This document shows, in pieces, positions 27,342-35,259 of a stretch of DNA of 64,000 nt (positions are counted from its first letter, which is position 1; each line of letters opens with the position of its first letter). Position numbers and translations under genes: made by a program. This DNA comes from Aquisphaera insulae (lineage in GTDB: Bacteria; Planctomycetota; Planctomycetia; Isosphaerales; Isosphaeraceae). The notes under the pieces are model-generated. The model did not search any database and had not been told where the DNA came from. It saw nothing but the letters and a program-made list of their open reading frames with translations. The stretch lies in NCBI RefSeq assembly GCF_011064615.1, contig NZ_JAALJH010000028.1, positions 33,001 through 97,000 of the forward strand. Direction: 5' to 3'.

Positions 27342-28739
27342 CTAGTCCCCCACGGGCGCGTTGAGATCCTCGAAATCCAGCCCCAGCTTGTCGAGGGCCG
27401 CGGCGACGTCCACGGACTGGCCCCCGGCTGGGGTGACCATGCGGCGGATGTGGTTGTCCTCGAGGATGTTGGCGATCTCTTGCCTGGTCTGCTCGCCGTC
27501 GGGGTCGCGGCCGGGCTCGGAGAGCAGCCGCTCGATCTTCTCGTTGGCGCGGGCCAGGTTGTTGAGCACCTCCTGGACCCGCGGCGGGACCTCCCGGCCG
27601 ACCAGCCGCTGGCGGAAATCGGCGAGGTCGTCGCCCATGTTGCGGGCGATGTTCTTGATCAGGGCCGAGACCTTGTCGACGATCCGGGCGCGGAGCGCCT
27701 TGTTGTCGATCAGGAGCAGCTCGCCGGTGAATCGGTCGATGCCGACGAGGTCCGTGCCGCGCTGGGTGACCCTCCCCTCGGGCCCCTTGAGGAAGATCAC
27801 GACGTTGCCGAGGTCGAAGGCGGCGCCATACTCGCCGATCTGGCCCTTGACGTGGAACATGTTGAACCACACGTACAGGCCGAACCCGTAGCGGCGCGGC
27901 TTCTCGGAGTACTTCGACCAGTATTCCAGGAGCTGCTCTCGGTTGGTGTGGAACAGGTCGCGGAGGGCGCGGCTGCGCTGGACGGCCCCGCGAAGCCGAT
28001 CGGGAAGTTTCTTGATCTCGGCGGCGAGCTCGGCCGTGAGGTCGGCGGCCACCTTGGGGTCGTTCAGACGCCTCCATTCCTTGTTCAGGTCCTTGAGCGC
28101 CTCGAGCAACTCGTCAGCCTCGGACGGGTTCCAGCCCTGGGTGGTGCGGAGTCGCTTGGCGAGGGCGTTTAGGGTCTCCTCGGCCTCCGCGGTGATGGCC
28201 CTGGACAGGGCCTCGGGGTCGAGCTGGCGGACGCGCTCGACCAGGGCGGCGGCCCGCGCGGGGAGGCGAGACACGGCCGCGCGGACCCGCCCCATGACCT
28301 TGTCGGGCGCGGGCGGCGGCTTCCGCGTGCCGATCAGGGCCTCTACCGGCAGCTTGGGGGCTTCCTTCGCGGCCTCCTCCGGGCTGAGCACCTCGGGGAA
28401 CGCCAGGTCCATCTCGTCGAACGCGTTCTTCACCTTGGTCAGATCCGGCAGGGTGCCGCGAAGGGTCGCCTCGATCTCGTCGGCGAGGACGCCACGTGCC
28501 CGGCTGATCCGTTCCAGGGCCGAGGTCACCCGCTCGAGGTAGTGTTCGCCGTACAGCCGCGTCACCCTCGCGATGAAGCCCGCGACCGCCTGCCGCGCGG
28601 TGGCCTTGCGGCCGTCGCCGGCGACCTGCTCGCAGTGGGCCAGCAATCGCCCGATGTCGGGGTGCTTGGCCGCCAGCGCGTCGACGTCGATGTGGACCGT
28701 CTCGCCGTGGAACACATACTTGAAAATTGATCCGCTCAC
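27342..28739 (-). CDS. Helical protein with a PD-(D/E)xK nuclease-like domain, candidate effector
   Basis: The 465-residue protein begins with a GTG in GTGA overlap with the 1025-residue gene. Residues 50-275 are strongly helical and charged, with likely coiled coils (190-275). At 289-350 the character changes: VWFNMFHVKGQIGEYGAAF gives a helix with E303, then GTDLVGID gives D330 and D335, and LLLIDNKAL gives D345 and K347. The E-(n)-D-(n)-DxK arrangement on successive strands is the metal site of restriction-endonuclease-like folds, seen in many Tox-REase toxins. The C-terminal part (360-465) is helical again. A nuclease cargo for the injection system is the attractive reading; a structural role cannot be excluded. 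Confidence 0.6.
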   Translation of the reverse strand: MSGSIFKYVFHGETVHIDVDALAAKHPDIGRLLAHCEQVAGDGRKATARQAVAGFIARVTRLYGEHYLERVTSALERISRARGVLADEIEATLRGTLPDLTKVKNAFDEMDLAFPEVLSPEEAAKEAPKLPVEALIGTRKPPPAPDKVMGRVRAAVSRLPARAAALVERVRQLDPEALSRAITAEAEETLNALAKRLRTTQGWNPSEADELLEALKDLNKEWRRLNDPKVAADLTAELAAEIKKLPDRLRGAVQRSRALRDLFHTNREQLLEYWSKYSEKPRRYGFGLYVWFNMFHVKGQIGEYGAAFDLGNVVIFLKGPEGRVTQRGTDLVGIDRFTGELLLIDNKALRARIVDKVSALIKNIARNMGDDLADFRQRLVGREVPPRVQEVLNNLARANEKIERLLSEPGRDPDGEQTRQEIANILEDNHIRRMVTPAGGQSVDVAAALDKLGLDFEDLNAPVGD

Positions 28740-31700
28740 GGGGTCACCTCGCGGGCCATCTCATCGAGCTGCTCGAATGTCGCCAGGTCGTGCTGGATCT
28801 GCATCATCAGGGGCTGGACCATCCGGCCCATCAGGTACTGGAAGACTTCCATGACCAGGAGGTCGCGGGCGAGGACCAGGATGAGATCCTGCCTCAGGGC
28901 CTTGACCGTCTCGACCGTGATCACCCGGACGACCCGGGTGGCCAGGGCCCGCCCGGCCTGGCGGATCTCGCCCTGGGCGACCTTGCCCGCGATGCCGCCG
29001 GCGGCGAACTTCCCGAGCAGCTTCCCGGCCGGGATGAACGCGAGCGCCGCGCCGAGGTCGGCCGCGAACAGCTCGGCCTCGACCTCGGCGCGGCTGAGGA
29101 CGAGCTCGGGGTCGAGCAGGCTCTGGTAGACCTTGAGCTTCTCCTGGGCCTCATACTCGTGATAGGCCGCGAAACCGGCCCCGACGAGCGTGCCGAGCGG
29201 CGGGCAGAGGATCGACAGGCCGACCACCGTGCCCACCTCCAGCACCGTCATGGCGGTCCGGTAGCCCTCGAGCATGTCGAGCGCCTCGGACAGGCCGCGA
29301 TAGTATGTCGGGTCGCCCGCGAAGAACTCCTGGATCGCATCGTTCGCCATGCGGTGGATCCCGTTCAGCGCGTAGCCGGTCCCGGAGACGCCGTGCGCGG
29401 GGTCCCACGGCGAGGAGCAGAGCTTGAATGCGAAGTCGACGCGGTTCCGCGTCTTCCCCATGACGTCCTTGTTCTTCTCCTGCATCTCCTCCAGGAGCAG
29501 GGCGAGCTCCTCCCGGATCCGAAGCGTGCCGCGGCTGAACCGGGCCCGCAGCCGCTCGTCGATGACGACCTGGTGCGCGATCGGGTCGAGCTGGCTGACG
29601 GTGTCGCGGCGGAGGGCGATGGCGTGGTCGAGCTGCTCGCCAGTCCAGGCGCGGCCGTTGCTGTCGCGGATCCCGCGCCGCCCGTTCTCGGTGAAGGGGA
29701 CGCCCGGCTCGTACGACGAATTGGCGAACGGGTCGCGGAGCGAGAAGGCGTCGAACAGCGAGCCACGGGCCCGCCGCCAGTTATGAATGACGACTCCTGG
29801 AGCCTCCTTCACGTCGCCGTGCTCCAGGGCATACAGGCGGAGCTGCTCGCGCAACTCGATCAGCTCGTCCACCTTGGTCATTTGCGCCTTCACCAGGAAC
29901 TCGAAGACTCGAGCGTATTCCTCGTTGCCGATTCGCTGTTCGATGCCCTTCTTCGAGGACAGGAGCAGTTGGGCGAGAAGGATGCGGTTGGTGGCGATGA
30001 ACATGTGGGCCACGGACCGGGAGATCCGGGTGTTCAGCTTGTAGAAGAAGCTGACCGCCCAGCCGATCGGGTCACCCTTGCGGTAGCCGGAGATCTTCGC
30101 GGAATTCGCGGGCCGCTTCAGCACCTCGAAGACGAGCTGGCCGAGCAAGGCGATCCGGGGGACGACCGTCGCCAGGTGCCGGATGAGCTGGAGCGACGGC
30201 GACGCCGTCGGCCGGAAGTCATACCTCCCCGGCCCGACCGGATCGTACTTCGGGTTCGAGATCATGATCTCGAACCCCTCCTTGACGCCGTACTCGGACA
30301 CCCTGATGGAGCGGCCGCTGATCAGCCCGGCCGCATCGAGGCAGAAGTTGGCCGGGTACTCGCAGAACGGCATCTCGAGCTTGTAGGCGATCTCGTCGAT
30401 GAGCGCCCGCAGGACCTTGCCGTCCTCACCGAGCTCGTCGAGCGATGGCTCGCCGATGAACGCCTCGCAGACGGGCGCCTCGCCACCTCCCTCGTCGAGG
30501 AATTTCCGGCCGCCGGACTCGCCCTTCTCCTGGTCATCGCCGAAGGAGGCGAAGCCGCCATCCTTGCCCCCGTCCCCCTTGCCCTCGCCCTTCCGACCGC
30601 CGGCCGCGGCACCCGATTCGCCCCCGACCTTCTTGCCGGCACCGGGGCCCCCAGGTCCCGCGCCCTGCCCGGAACCTTCGCCGGCCTCATCGTCTTGATC
30701 CTCGGTGAGGACCGCACTCCCTTTCTTCTCCTTCTCGTCCTCCGGCTTGACCTTCTCCTCGACCTCGACGATCACGGCCAGGGGCGCGAGCGGGATCCGG
30801 CCGGCAAACTTGACGAAGTTCGGGGAATGGAAATAGGTGCCGTACCCGCTGACCGAAACCCAGAGCAGCTCCGCGACGCCGTTCTGTTTCGCCTCCGCCT
30901 CCTTGGCGGCGACCTCGTCATTCACCATCGTCTTCAGCATTTGTTCGTAGGTGGCCGCCTCCATCGATTCCGGCTTCTTGATCGTCCGGACGGCCTCCAT
31001 CGACTCCTGCCGGTGGTTCTCCAGGAACGCGTCGAGGGATACCCATTCGAGGAAGCCGGGGCCCGGAGGCGGGCCGACGTCCTGCGACTCGAACTGGAAC
31101 GTCGCACCGCCCGACTGCGCGACGGCGCGCGTGCTGAACGACCCGAATTCCTGGCCGACCGTGCCCCCGGGTAGCCCGAAGATGAAGATCGTCCAGGGAT
31201 ACTTCTGCGGCCCGTTGTAGGAGATGAGCGCGTTCCGCTCCCCCTCGGGATAGACCATCCCCATCTGCGCGTACGCCAGCCGGGTGATCTTCTCGAGGAA
31301 CGCATCGGACTTGCCGACGTACCACTTCGGGTTCTGGATCCACCGTGCCTCGGGGACCATCCGCGGGGGCGGCGAGCCCGGCTTGCCCTTGAGGGGGGCG
31401 TTGGCGTTCTGGCCCGGCCCCTTGTAGCTCGGGATGACATAGACGCCCAGCGCGTCGCTGCCGCGAGACGGGTCGAAACGCTCGACCGGCGGGTCCTGCA
31501 GCGGCGTCGCGGCGTCGCGGCGGGCGCGGTCGAGCAGGCCGGAGCGCCCGACGGCGTCGGCCAGGGCGCGGCGGAGGCGGTCCTCGAACGCGGCACGTTC
31601 GAGGCCGGGGACGGGATCGCCGCTCCAGCAGAAATCCGGCTCGTTGACCCGCACGCCGCGGCATTCGCCCCGAGGCGAGAGCACCTCGCGGCGCGAGGCC

Positions 31701-31813
31701 GCCAGGGCGCGGGCGGCGGCGGCACGCAGGGCATCGGCCGCGTCGCCCCCGCCGTCGGCCAGGGCGGAGCGGTCGATCCGGATGCTCACCGGGATGTGGA
31801 CCGATACCGGCAT
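28736..31813 (-). CDS. Large unknown protein in the tape-measure position
   Basis: This 1025-residue protein is the largest in the locus and I do not recognise its family. It sits after sheath, tube and a small protein, where contractile tails encode the tape measure. Residues 1-90 are helical and begin VHIPVSIRIDRSALADGG. Residues 120-350 look globular (YKGPGQ, WYVGKSDAFLEKI, KYPWTIFIFGLPGGTVGQEF). Residues 370-440 are a Gly/Lys/Glu-rich flexible linker. The remainder is mostly helical with a hydrophobic stretch at 853-883 (VLEVGTVVGLSILCPPLGTL) that could insert in a membrane. Long helices and a hydrophobic segment fit a tape measure, while the globular N-terminal part does not. A large membrane-active effector is the alternative. 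Confidence 0.6.
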   Translation of the reverse strand: MPVSVHIPVSIRIDRSALADGGGDAADALRAAAARALAASRREVLSPRGECRGVRVNEPDFCWSGDPVPGLERAAFEDRLRRALADAVGRSGLLDRARRDAATPLQDPPVERFDPSRGSDALGVYVIPSYKGPGQNANAPLKGKPGSPPPRMVPEARWIQNPKWYVGKSDAFLEKITRLAYAQMGMVYPEGERNALISYNGPQKYPWTIFIFGLPGGTVGQEFGSFSTRAVAQSGGATFQFESQDVGPPPGPGFLEWVSLDAFLENHRQESMEAVRTIKKPESMEAATYEQMLKTMVNDEVAAKEAEAKQNGVAELLWVSVSGYGTYFHSPNFVKFAGRIPLAPLAVIVEVEEKVKPEDEKEKKGSAVLTEDQDDEAGEGSGQGAGPGGPGAGKKVGGESGAAAGGRKGEGKGDGGKDGGFASFGDDQEKGESGGRKFLDEGGGEAPVCEAFIGEPSLDELGEDGKVLRALIDEIAYKLEMPFCEYPANFCLDAAGLISGRSIRVSEYGVKEGFEIMISNPKYDPVGPGRYDFRPTASPSLQLIRHLATVVPRIALLGQLVFEVLKRPANSAKISGYRKGDPIGWAVSFFYKLNTRISRSVAHMFIATNRILLAQLLLSSKKGIEQRIGNEEYARVFEFLVKAQMTKVDELIELREQLRLYALEHGDVKEAPGVVIHNWRRARGSLFDAFSLRDPFANSSYEPGVPFTENGRRGIRDSNGRAWTGEQLDHAIALRRDTVSQLDPIAHQVVIDERLRARFSRGTLRIREELALLLEEMQEKNKDVMGKTRNRVDFAFKLCSSPWDPAHGVSGTGYALNGIHRMANDAIQEFFAGDPTYYRGLSEALDMLEGYRTAMTVLEVGTVVGLSILCPPLGTLVGAGFAAYHEYEAQEKLKVYQSLLDPELVLSRAEVEAELFAADLGAALAFIPAGKLLGKFAAGGIAGKVAQGEIRQAGRALATRVVRVITVETVKALRQDLILVLARDLLVMEVFQYLMGRMVQPLMMQIQHDLATFEQLDEMAREVTP

Positions 31814-31867
31814 GGTGCGGGTGACGCGAGTTGGGGGACGGCAGCAGGCCGGGCGCGGCGCGCCCGC

Positions 31868-32155
31868 TCAGGCCATGTTGCCGAAGGCATCGGCCAGGCG
31901 CCGGAGGGCGGCGCGAATGTCGTCGTGATGAGAGGCGGCCGGCTCGGGCCCGCCCCGGACCTCGATCTCGACCGGGAAGTAATAGTTGATGACGACGCGG
32001 TCGTCCGACCCGGCCAGCTCGGCCTCGGCCTCGCTGCCGGCCGCCGGGAAGACCAGCTCGCCCTCGTGGACCAGAGCGATCCCGGTCCGGACCACGCGGG
32101 CCGGCTGACCTTCCGGGGCGGCCCCGAACGGATCGCTCCTCGGTAAGTCACGCAT
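31868..32155 (-). CDS. Unknown 95-residue protein between tube and large protein
   Basis: The gene overlaps the tube gene by eight bases, so it is translated with it. The protein has a beta-rich front (GIALVHEGELVFPAAGSEAE) and a second half with INYYFPVEIEVRGG then a short helix DDIRAALRRLADAF. The same strand-then-helix pattern (IPVSIRIDRSA then DAADALRAAAARAL) opens the neighbouring 1025-residue protein. In phages a small chaperone gene often lies between tube and tape measure; this protein is in that position. The 'G-VHEGE-VFP' string is also common at the ends of tape-measure proteins. Confidence 0.6.
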   Translation of the reverse strand: MRDLPRSDPFGAAPEGQPARVVRTGIALVHEGELVFPAAGSEAEAELAGSDDRVVINYYFPVEIEVRGGPEPAASHHDDIRAALRRLADAFGNMA

Positions 32156-32594
32156 TGCTCGCCGCCGGCAGCTTGCTGACCACGTTCTGGTTGTCCTCGC
32201 TGCTGGCCGCCAGGCTCACCCCGGAGAACGTGGCCGAGGGCGCCCCGGAGACCGTGGCGGACGTGGGCGTGGCGCTCGTGATGACGCAATCGGTCAGCAG
32301 CACCTTGGCGAACGACCAGTCGTCGCCCACCTTCTCCTGCAAGGTCAGGTTGAACCGCTTCCGCTGGATCGCCAGCGCGGTGAGCTGCGCGGCGACGTCG
32401 CCGATCGCCTTGACGGTCATCGAGAAGCTGATCGACTCGGGCGAGTAGATGATCCCCATGTGGGTCCGCTCGAGCGAGTGGAGCACCTCGGCGTTCATCG
32501 TGAACGACGGAGTGAACGAGTCGATGGGCGAGATCTCGGTGGTTGTTGCGCCCTCGGTGTAGCTCACCGCCAGGCGGGTCTTCCAGTCGGCCAT
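32148..32594 (-). CDS. Contractile tail tube protein
   Basis: The 148-residue protein directly follows the sheath gene, the conserved order in contractile tails. Its beta-rich sequence, MADWKTRLAVSYTEGATTTE with SPIDSFTPSF, a central IYSPESISFSMTVKAIGDVA and VLLTDCVITSATPTSATVSG, has the strand-loop-strand layout and size of gp19/Hcp-like tube monomers. No other protein in the locus is a better tube candidate. It stops eight bases inside the next gene. The family assignment is from context and secondary-structure pattern rather than a strict motif. Confidence 0.7.
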   Translation of the reverse strand: MADWKTRLAVSYTEGATTTEISPIDSFTPSFTMNAEVLHSLERTHMGIIYSPESISFSMTVKAIGDVAAQLTALAIQRKRFNLTLQEKVGDDWSFAKVLLTDCVITSATPTSATVSGAPSATFSGVSLAASSEDNQNVVSKLPAASNA

Positions 32595-32622
32595 GGTCGG
32601 ACTCCTTCGATACCCGGTTCGG

Positions 32623-33795
32623 TCAGAACTTCGGCGCGAGGGTAACCCGGAGCTGGTGGACGGCCGGCCCGTAGGTGACGGACACGAACATGTCGACCGT
32701 CCGGTTGGCCCGGGCCTCGGTCACGATCGTCGTGTCGGTCGGAGTCCGTGCGGCCTCGGGGATCGACAGGACGTTCAGCACGGGGATGTCGATCGAGAAT
32801 CCATCGATCACGGCCCGGCGCTGGAGCGGGCCCAGGATGCCCTCGGTCTGCGACTTGAGCAGGATCAACCCCGGCTTGGTGATCCGGGCGTCGCCGATCA
32901 GGCCGATCAGGCCGGCCTTGAGCCGAAAGTCGATGTCGTCCAGGGTGCGGACGATGTCGATGTAGAGCAGGCTGGCGTCGGTCGTGAACGTCCGGCCCTC
33001 GGCGAAGTAGAAGCCGCCGCCCACGATCAGGGCGGGCTGGATCAGGGGGATGATCCCGGCCTCGGAAAGGTCCTTGATCTCGGTCGGCCCGTACTGAGCC
33101 CCCTTCGGGATGCTCACCCCCCGGACTCGCTTGAGCACCGTGGAGACCTGCGGCTCGTAGCCGGCGATGGCCGCCATCGCGGCGGTCGCCACGTCGCCGA
33201 CGGCCCCGGCCTTGGGGTCGGAGACGGCCCCGCGCGCCGCGATCACGACCATGCGGCTGGCCGAGCTCTGCAGGGCGGAGACCGCGGTCGTGACGTCCTT
33301 GGCGTAGGTGTTCGATCTCGCGGTGGTCGGGTCGACCATCGCCACCCCGATCCGCTTGTACCCCTGCGACGACATGTTCTCGACGTGGCTCTTGAGCTCC
33401 TTCAGCATGTTCACGCTGGTCTCGTTGGCCAGCGACACGAACGTGACGTCGTCGAGCGCCTCGAGCGCCGCGAGGCCGGCGGCGTAGTCGTCCTTGACCC
33501 GGACGCCGTAGATCTTCGACGGCTTGGGGTCCTGGAGCATGGCGCCCTTGAGCGAGGTGTAGAGACGCGTCTCGGTCACCGTCTTGTCGTCCGCGACCTT
33601 GGCGAACAGGGCCGCGGCCTGGGCGAGGGTGTCGACGGCGAAAGGCGTGTTCAGGGCGGCGGTGCCGCCGTCGGCGCCGTCGGGGGTGATGCCGACCACG
33701 GCGATGACTCCCGGCGCGCGTTGAGCAACGGGCTGCAGCGCCGAGGTGTCGATCTTGACCTCGATGAACGGGTAAGCTGCGGGCACGGTGGCCAT
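32623..33795 (-). CDS. Contractile tail sheath protein
   Basis: The 390-residue protein is the sheath. The N-terminal APGVIAVVGITPDGADGG is the typical 'GV.V.VG' entry of sheath proteins. The C-terminal half shows LLYIDIVRTLDDIDFRLKAG, the conserved segment around the sheath core fold, followed by a final beta-strand donor region (RANRTVDMFVSVTYGPAVHQ). At 390 residues it is short, close to sheaths of simple tails, and lacks the variable outer domains of T4 gp18. Only one sheath gene is present, whereas many extracellular injection systems carry two or three. It is followed after 28 bases by the tube gene. Confidence 0.85.
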   Translation of the reverse strand: MATVPAAYPFIEVKIDTSALQPVAQRAPGVIAVVGITPDGADGGTAALNTPFAVDTLAQAAALFAKVADDKTVTETRLYTSLKGAMLQDPKPSKIYGVRVKDDYAAGLAALEALDDVTFVSLANETSVNMLKELKSHVENMSSQGYKRIGVAMVDPTTARSNTYAKDVTTAVSALQSSASRMVVIAARGAVSDPKAGAVGDVATAAMAAIAGYEPQVSTVLKRVRGVSIPKGAQYGPTEIKDLSEAGIIPLIQPALIVGGGFYFAEGRTFTTDASLLYIDIVRTLDDIDFRLKAGLIGLIGDARITKPGLILLKSQTEGILGPLQRRAVIDGFSIDIPVLNVLSIPEAARTPTDTTIVTEARANRTVDMFVSVTYGPAVHQLRVTLAPKF

Positions 33796-33859
33796 GGGTC
33801 GGGTCGCTCCTTTCTGGTCCTCGTCGCCAGCCGGCTCGTGGCGGCCGGCCGGGTTCCGT

Positions 33860-34783
33860 TCAGTTTGCGGTCGCCAGCCCGATCCCTTCCCGGGCGAGCC
33901 AGTCGCCGGCCGCCTTGCGGCGCGCGTCGGGGTTGGCGCCCGGCCAGTCGGCGTCCAGGAAGAGGGCCGCAGGCACGATCCAGACCACGAGCACCCCCTG
34001 CCTCGAGCGCAGGGCCGGGTCGTCGGCGCGGCCGAGTGCGTCGGCCTCGAGCTGGTCGCGGACCGCCCGGCTGTCGGCCAGGAGCTGGGCGAGCCCGAAC
34101 CCGGCGTCGCGCACCAGCACGGCCGCGGCCACCGGCAAGGGCCGGGGCGACGGGGGCGGGGGCGGCGGGCCCTCGCTGAACGTCACCCGCACCGGCTCGA
34201 ACGCCGCCCCGCGCGACGCCACGTCGAAGAACTCGTTGACCCCCGCCGCGCCGGCGGTTGAGAGCAGGCGGTCGACCAGCTCGTCGGTCACGATCGGCGG
34301 TTCCGAGACGGCGGCCTTGAGCCGCGCCACCAGCCGCTGACGCCGTTCCTGCCCGAGCGCAACCGGGTCGGACGGCAAGGCCCCGAGCGCGGCGACGATC
34401 TCGCGGTCGATGGCCGCAAGGTCGGCGTGACTGGTCGTGACCGAGGTGATCCGGCCGACCGGCGCGTTCGCCCTCGCCACGATGAACCCCCGCCAGATCG
34501 CGTCGACCAAGACCCCGGTCCCGCCGAGCCCCGACACCTGGAACTCGGCCGCCGACTTCTCGCTCGAACCGAGTCGGCCCCACTGGCCCTCGGCCACCCC
34601 CCGCCGACCGACCGCCACCCCGAGCCGAAGCTCCTCGAACACCGCCGAGTAGGGCCCCTGGATCGCCACTCGCGACGTGTCGTAAGCCGCGGACGCGAAC
34701 TGCTCCAGGGCCACGGCGTCGAACACGGCGTCGCGAGTCGCGGGGTCTGCCAGGCGGATCAGGACCTTGTCGGCGAATGTCAT
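33860..34783 (-). CDS. Unknown protein, first gene of the injection locus
   Basis: The 307-residue protein starts at the ATG at 34783; the frame upstream is an unlikely 34-residue extension. It is of unknown family. The first 110 residues mix helix and strand (AVFEELRLGVAVGRRGVAEG) and contain a probable beta region to about 115. The next 70 residues are helical, and a run of prolines (PPPPPPSPRPLP, about residues 213-224) separates a C-terminal domain with VWIVPAALFLDADWPG. The gene precedes the sheath, where tail-terminator or sheath-assembly proteins are sometimes encoded; that role is positional guesswork. Confidence 0.55.
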   Translation of the reverse strand: MTFADKVLIRLADPATRDAVFDAVALEQFASAAYDTSRVAIQGPYSAVFEELRLGVAVGRRGVAEGQWGRLGSSEKSAAEFQVSGLGGTGVLVDAIWRGFIVARANAPVGRITSVTTSHADLAAIDREIVAALGALPSDPVALGQERRQRLVARLKAAVSEPPIVTDELVDRLLSTAGAAGVNEFFDVASRGAAFEPVRVTFSEGPPPPPPSPRPLPVAAAVLVRDAGFGLAQLLADSRAVRDQLEADALGRADDPALRSRQGVLVVWIVPAALFLDADWPGANPDARRKAAGDWLAREGIGLATAN

Positions 34784-35259
34784 GGGGATTGGCCTGACGG
34801 GGTGCGCGCGGAACCCCCCAAGGGCTGGTTGCGCCGCCGTAGCGGGCAAATCGCCCCCAAGGCCCGGCGTCGATTCGGCCTCCAACCCTGCGGAAGAGCA
34901 AGCCTGCTGGACTACACCCGGCGATCGTCGAATCCTGACGTGCTCACCACACCATGGAAATCGCGGGTTTGATTGACATGCTTATCCAGTTCAGGGACTG
35001 TTTTACCGAAGGAGTTTTGAAAAGCCAGTGAAAATTCTCTGCATTCACTGTTTTTCCCCAGACCGTCGGAAACGGGACGCCCCGCACGCGGCCGGGGTTG
35101 TCCGGGCCGGAACCGAGAGGCTCGCAGAGTCCGTTCGAAAAGGCGTCTCGCTTCAAGCATGCAAATGATAATCGATCTGTTTATTAATCAAACTCTCTTA
35201 ATGTATTAGTGCGAGTTTTTTATGTTTCTTTACACATGGTGTTAATCGACCTCACGTTT
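34784..35259 (+). other. AT-rich gap upstream of the injection locus
   Basis: This 476-base gap between the Rieske gene and the injection locus has no supportable gene. Its right part (about 34940-35259) is clearly richer in A and T than the rest of the window, with runs such as TTTATTAATCAAAC and GTTTTTTATGTTTC. A hairpin (CAGTGAA/TTCACTG, 35026-35050) is followed on the plus strand by TTTTT. The gap must hold the promoter of the injection locus, since the genes read leftward from 34783, and the end of the Rieske transcript. Confidence 0.6.
35165..35192 (-). promoter_or_regulatory. Possible promoter for the injection locus
   Basis: On the minus strand TTTGAT and TATCAT are spaced by 16 bases in the AT-rich gap, pointing toward the locus. 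The distance to the first start codon is about 380 bases, which is long. Other weak matches exist in this AT-rich DNA, so this is a guess. Confidence 0.25.

Larger units (their letters stand above)
18204..34783 (-). other. Phage-tail-like contractile injection system locus
   Basis: Fourteen consecutive minus-strand genes, many overlapping by 4-8 bases, read from 34783 to 18204. The order is an unknown 307-residue protein, sheath, tube, a 95-residue protein, a 1025-residue protein, and a 465-residue nuclease-like protein. After these come a Dit-like protein, a 209-residue protein, VgrG-like spike, PAAR-like tip, gp25 wedge, baseplate J, an 800-residue baseplate-like protein and a 373-residue protein. 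No terminase, portal, capsid, integrase or lysis gene is present, so this is not a prophage. No AAA+ ATPase or DUF4255 protein, usual in extracellular injection systems, is seen. The assignment rests on the sheath, gp25, gpJ and spike genes together. Confidence 0.85.

Noticed and set aside
26800..28077. Upstream extension of the 209-residue protein to 635 residues
   Set aside because: The extension reads through the Dit-like and nuclease-like genes in the wrong frame; a GTG with a good ribosome binding site lies at 26799.
28727..31174. 815-codon plus-strand frame
   Set aside because: Antisense shadow of the 1025-residue protein gene.
18204..34783. Prophage
   Set aside because: No integrase, terminase, portal, capsid, replication or lysis genes; only tail-type genes are present.
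35026..35055. Hairpin plus TTTTT as a plus-strand terminator
   Set aside because: No plus-strand gene ends nearby, so it has no transcript to terminate; mentioned only as part of the AT-rich gap.
34912..35160. 82- and 70-codon minus-strand frames in the AT-rich gap
   Set aside because: They overlap each other in different frames with no ribosome binding site or family pattern.
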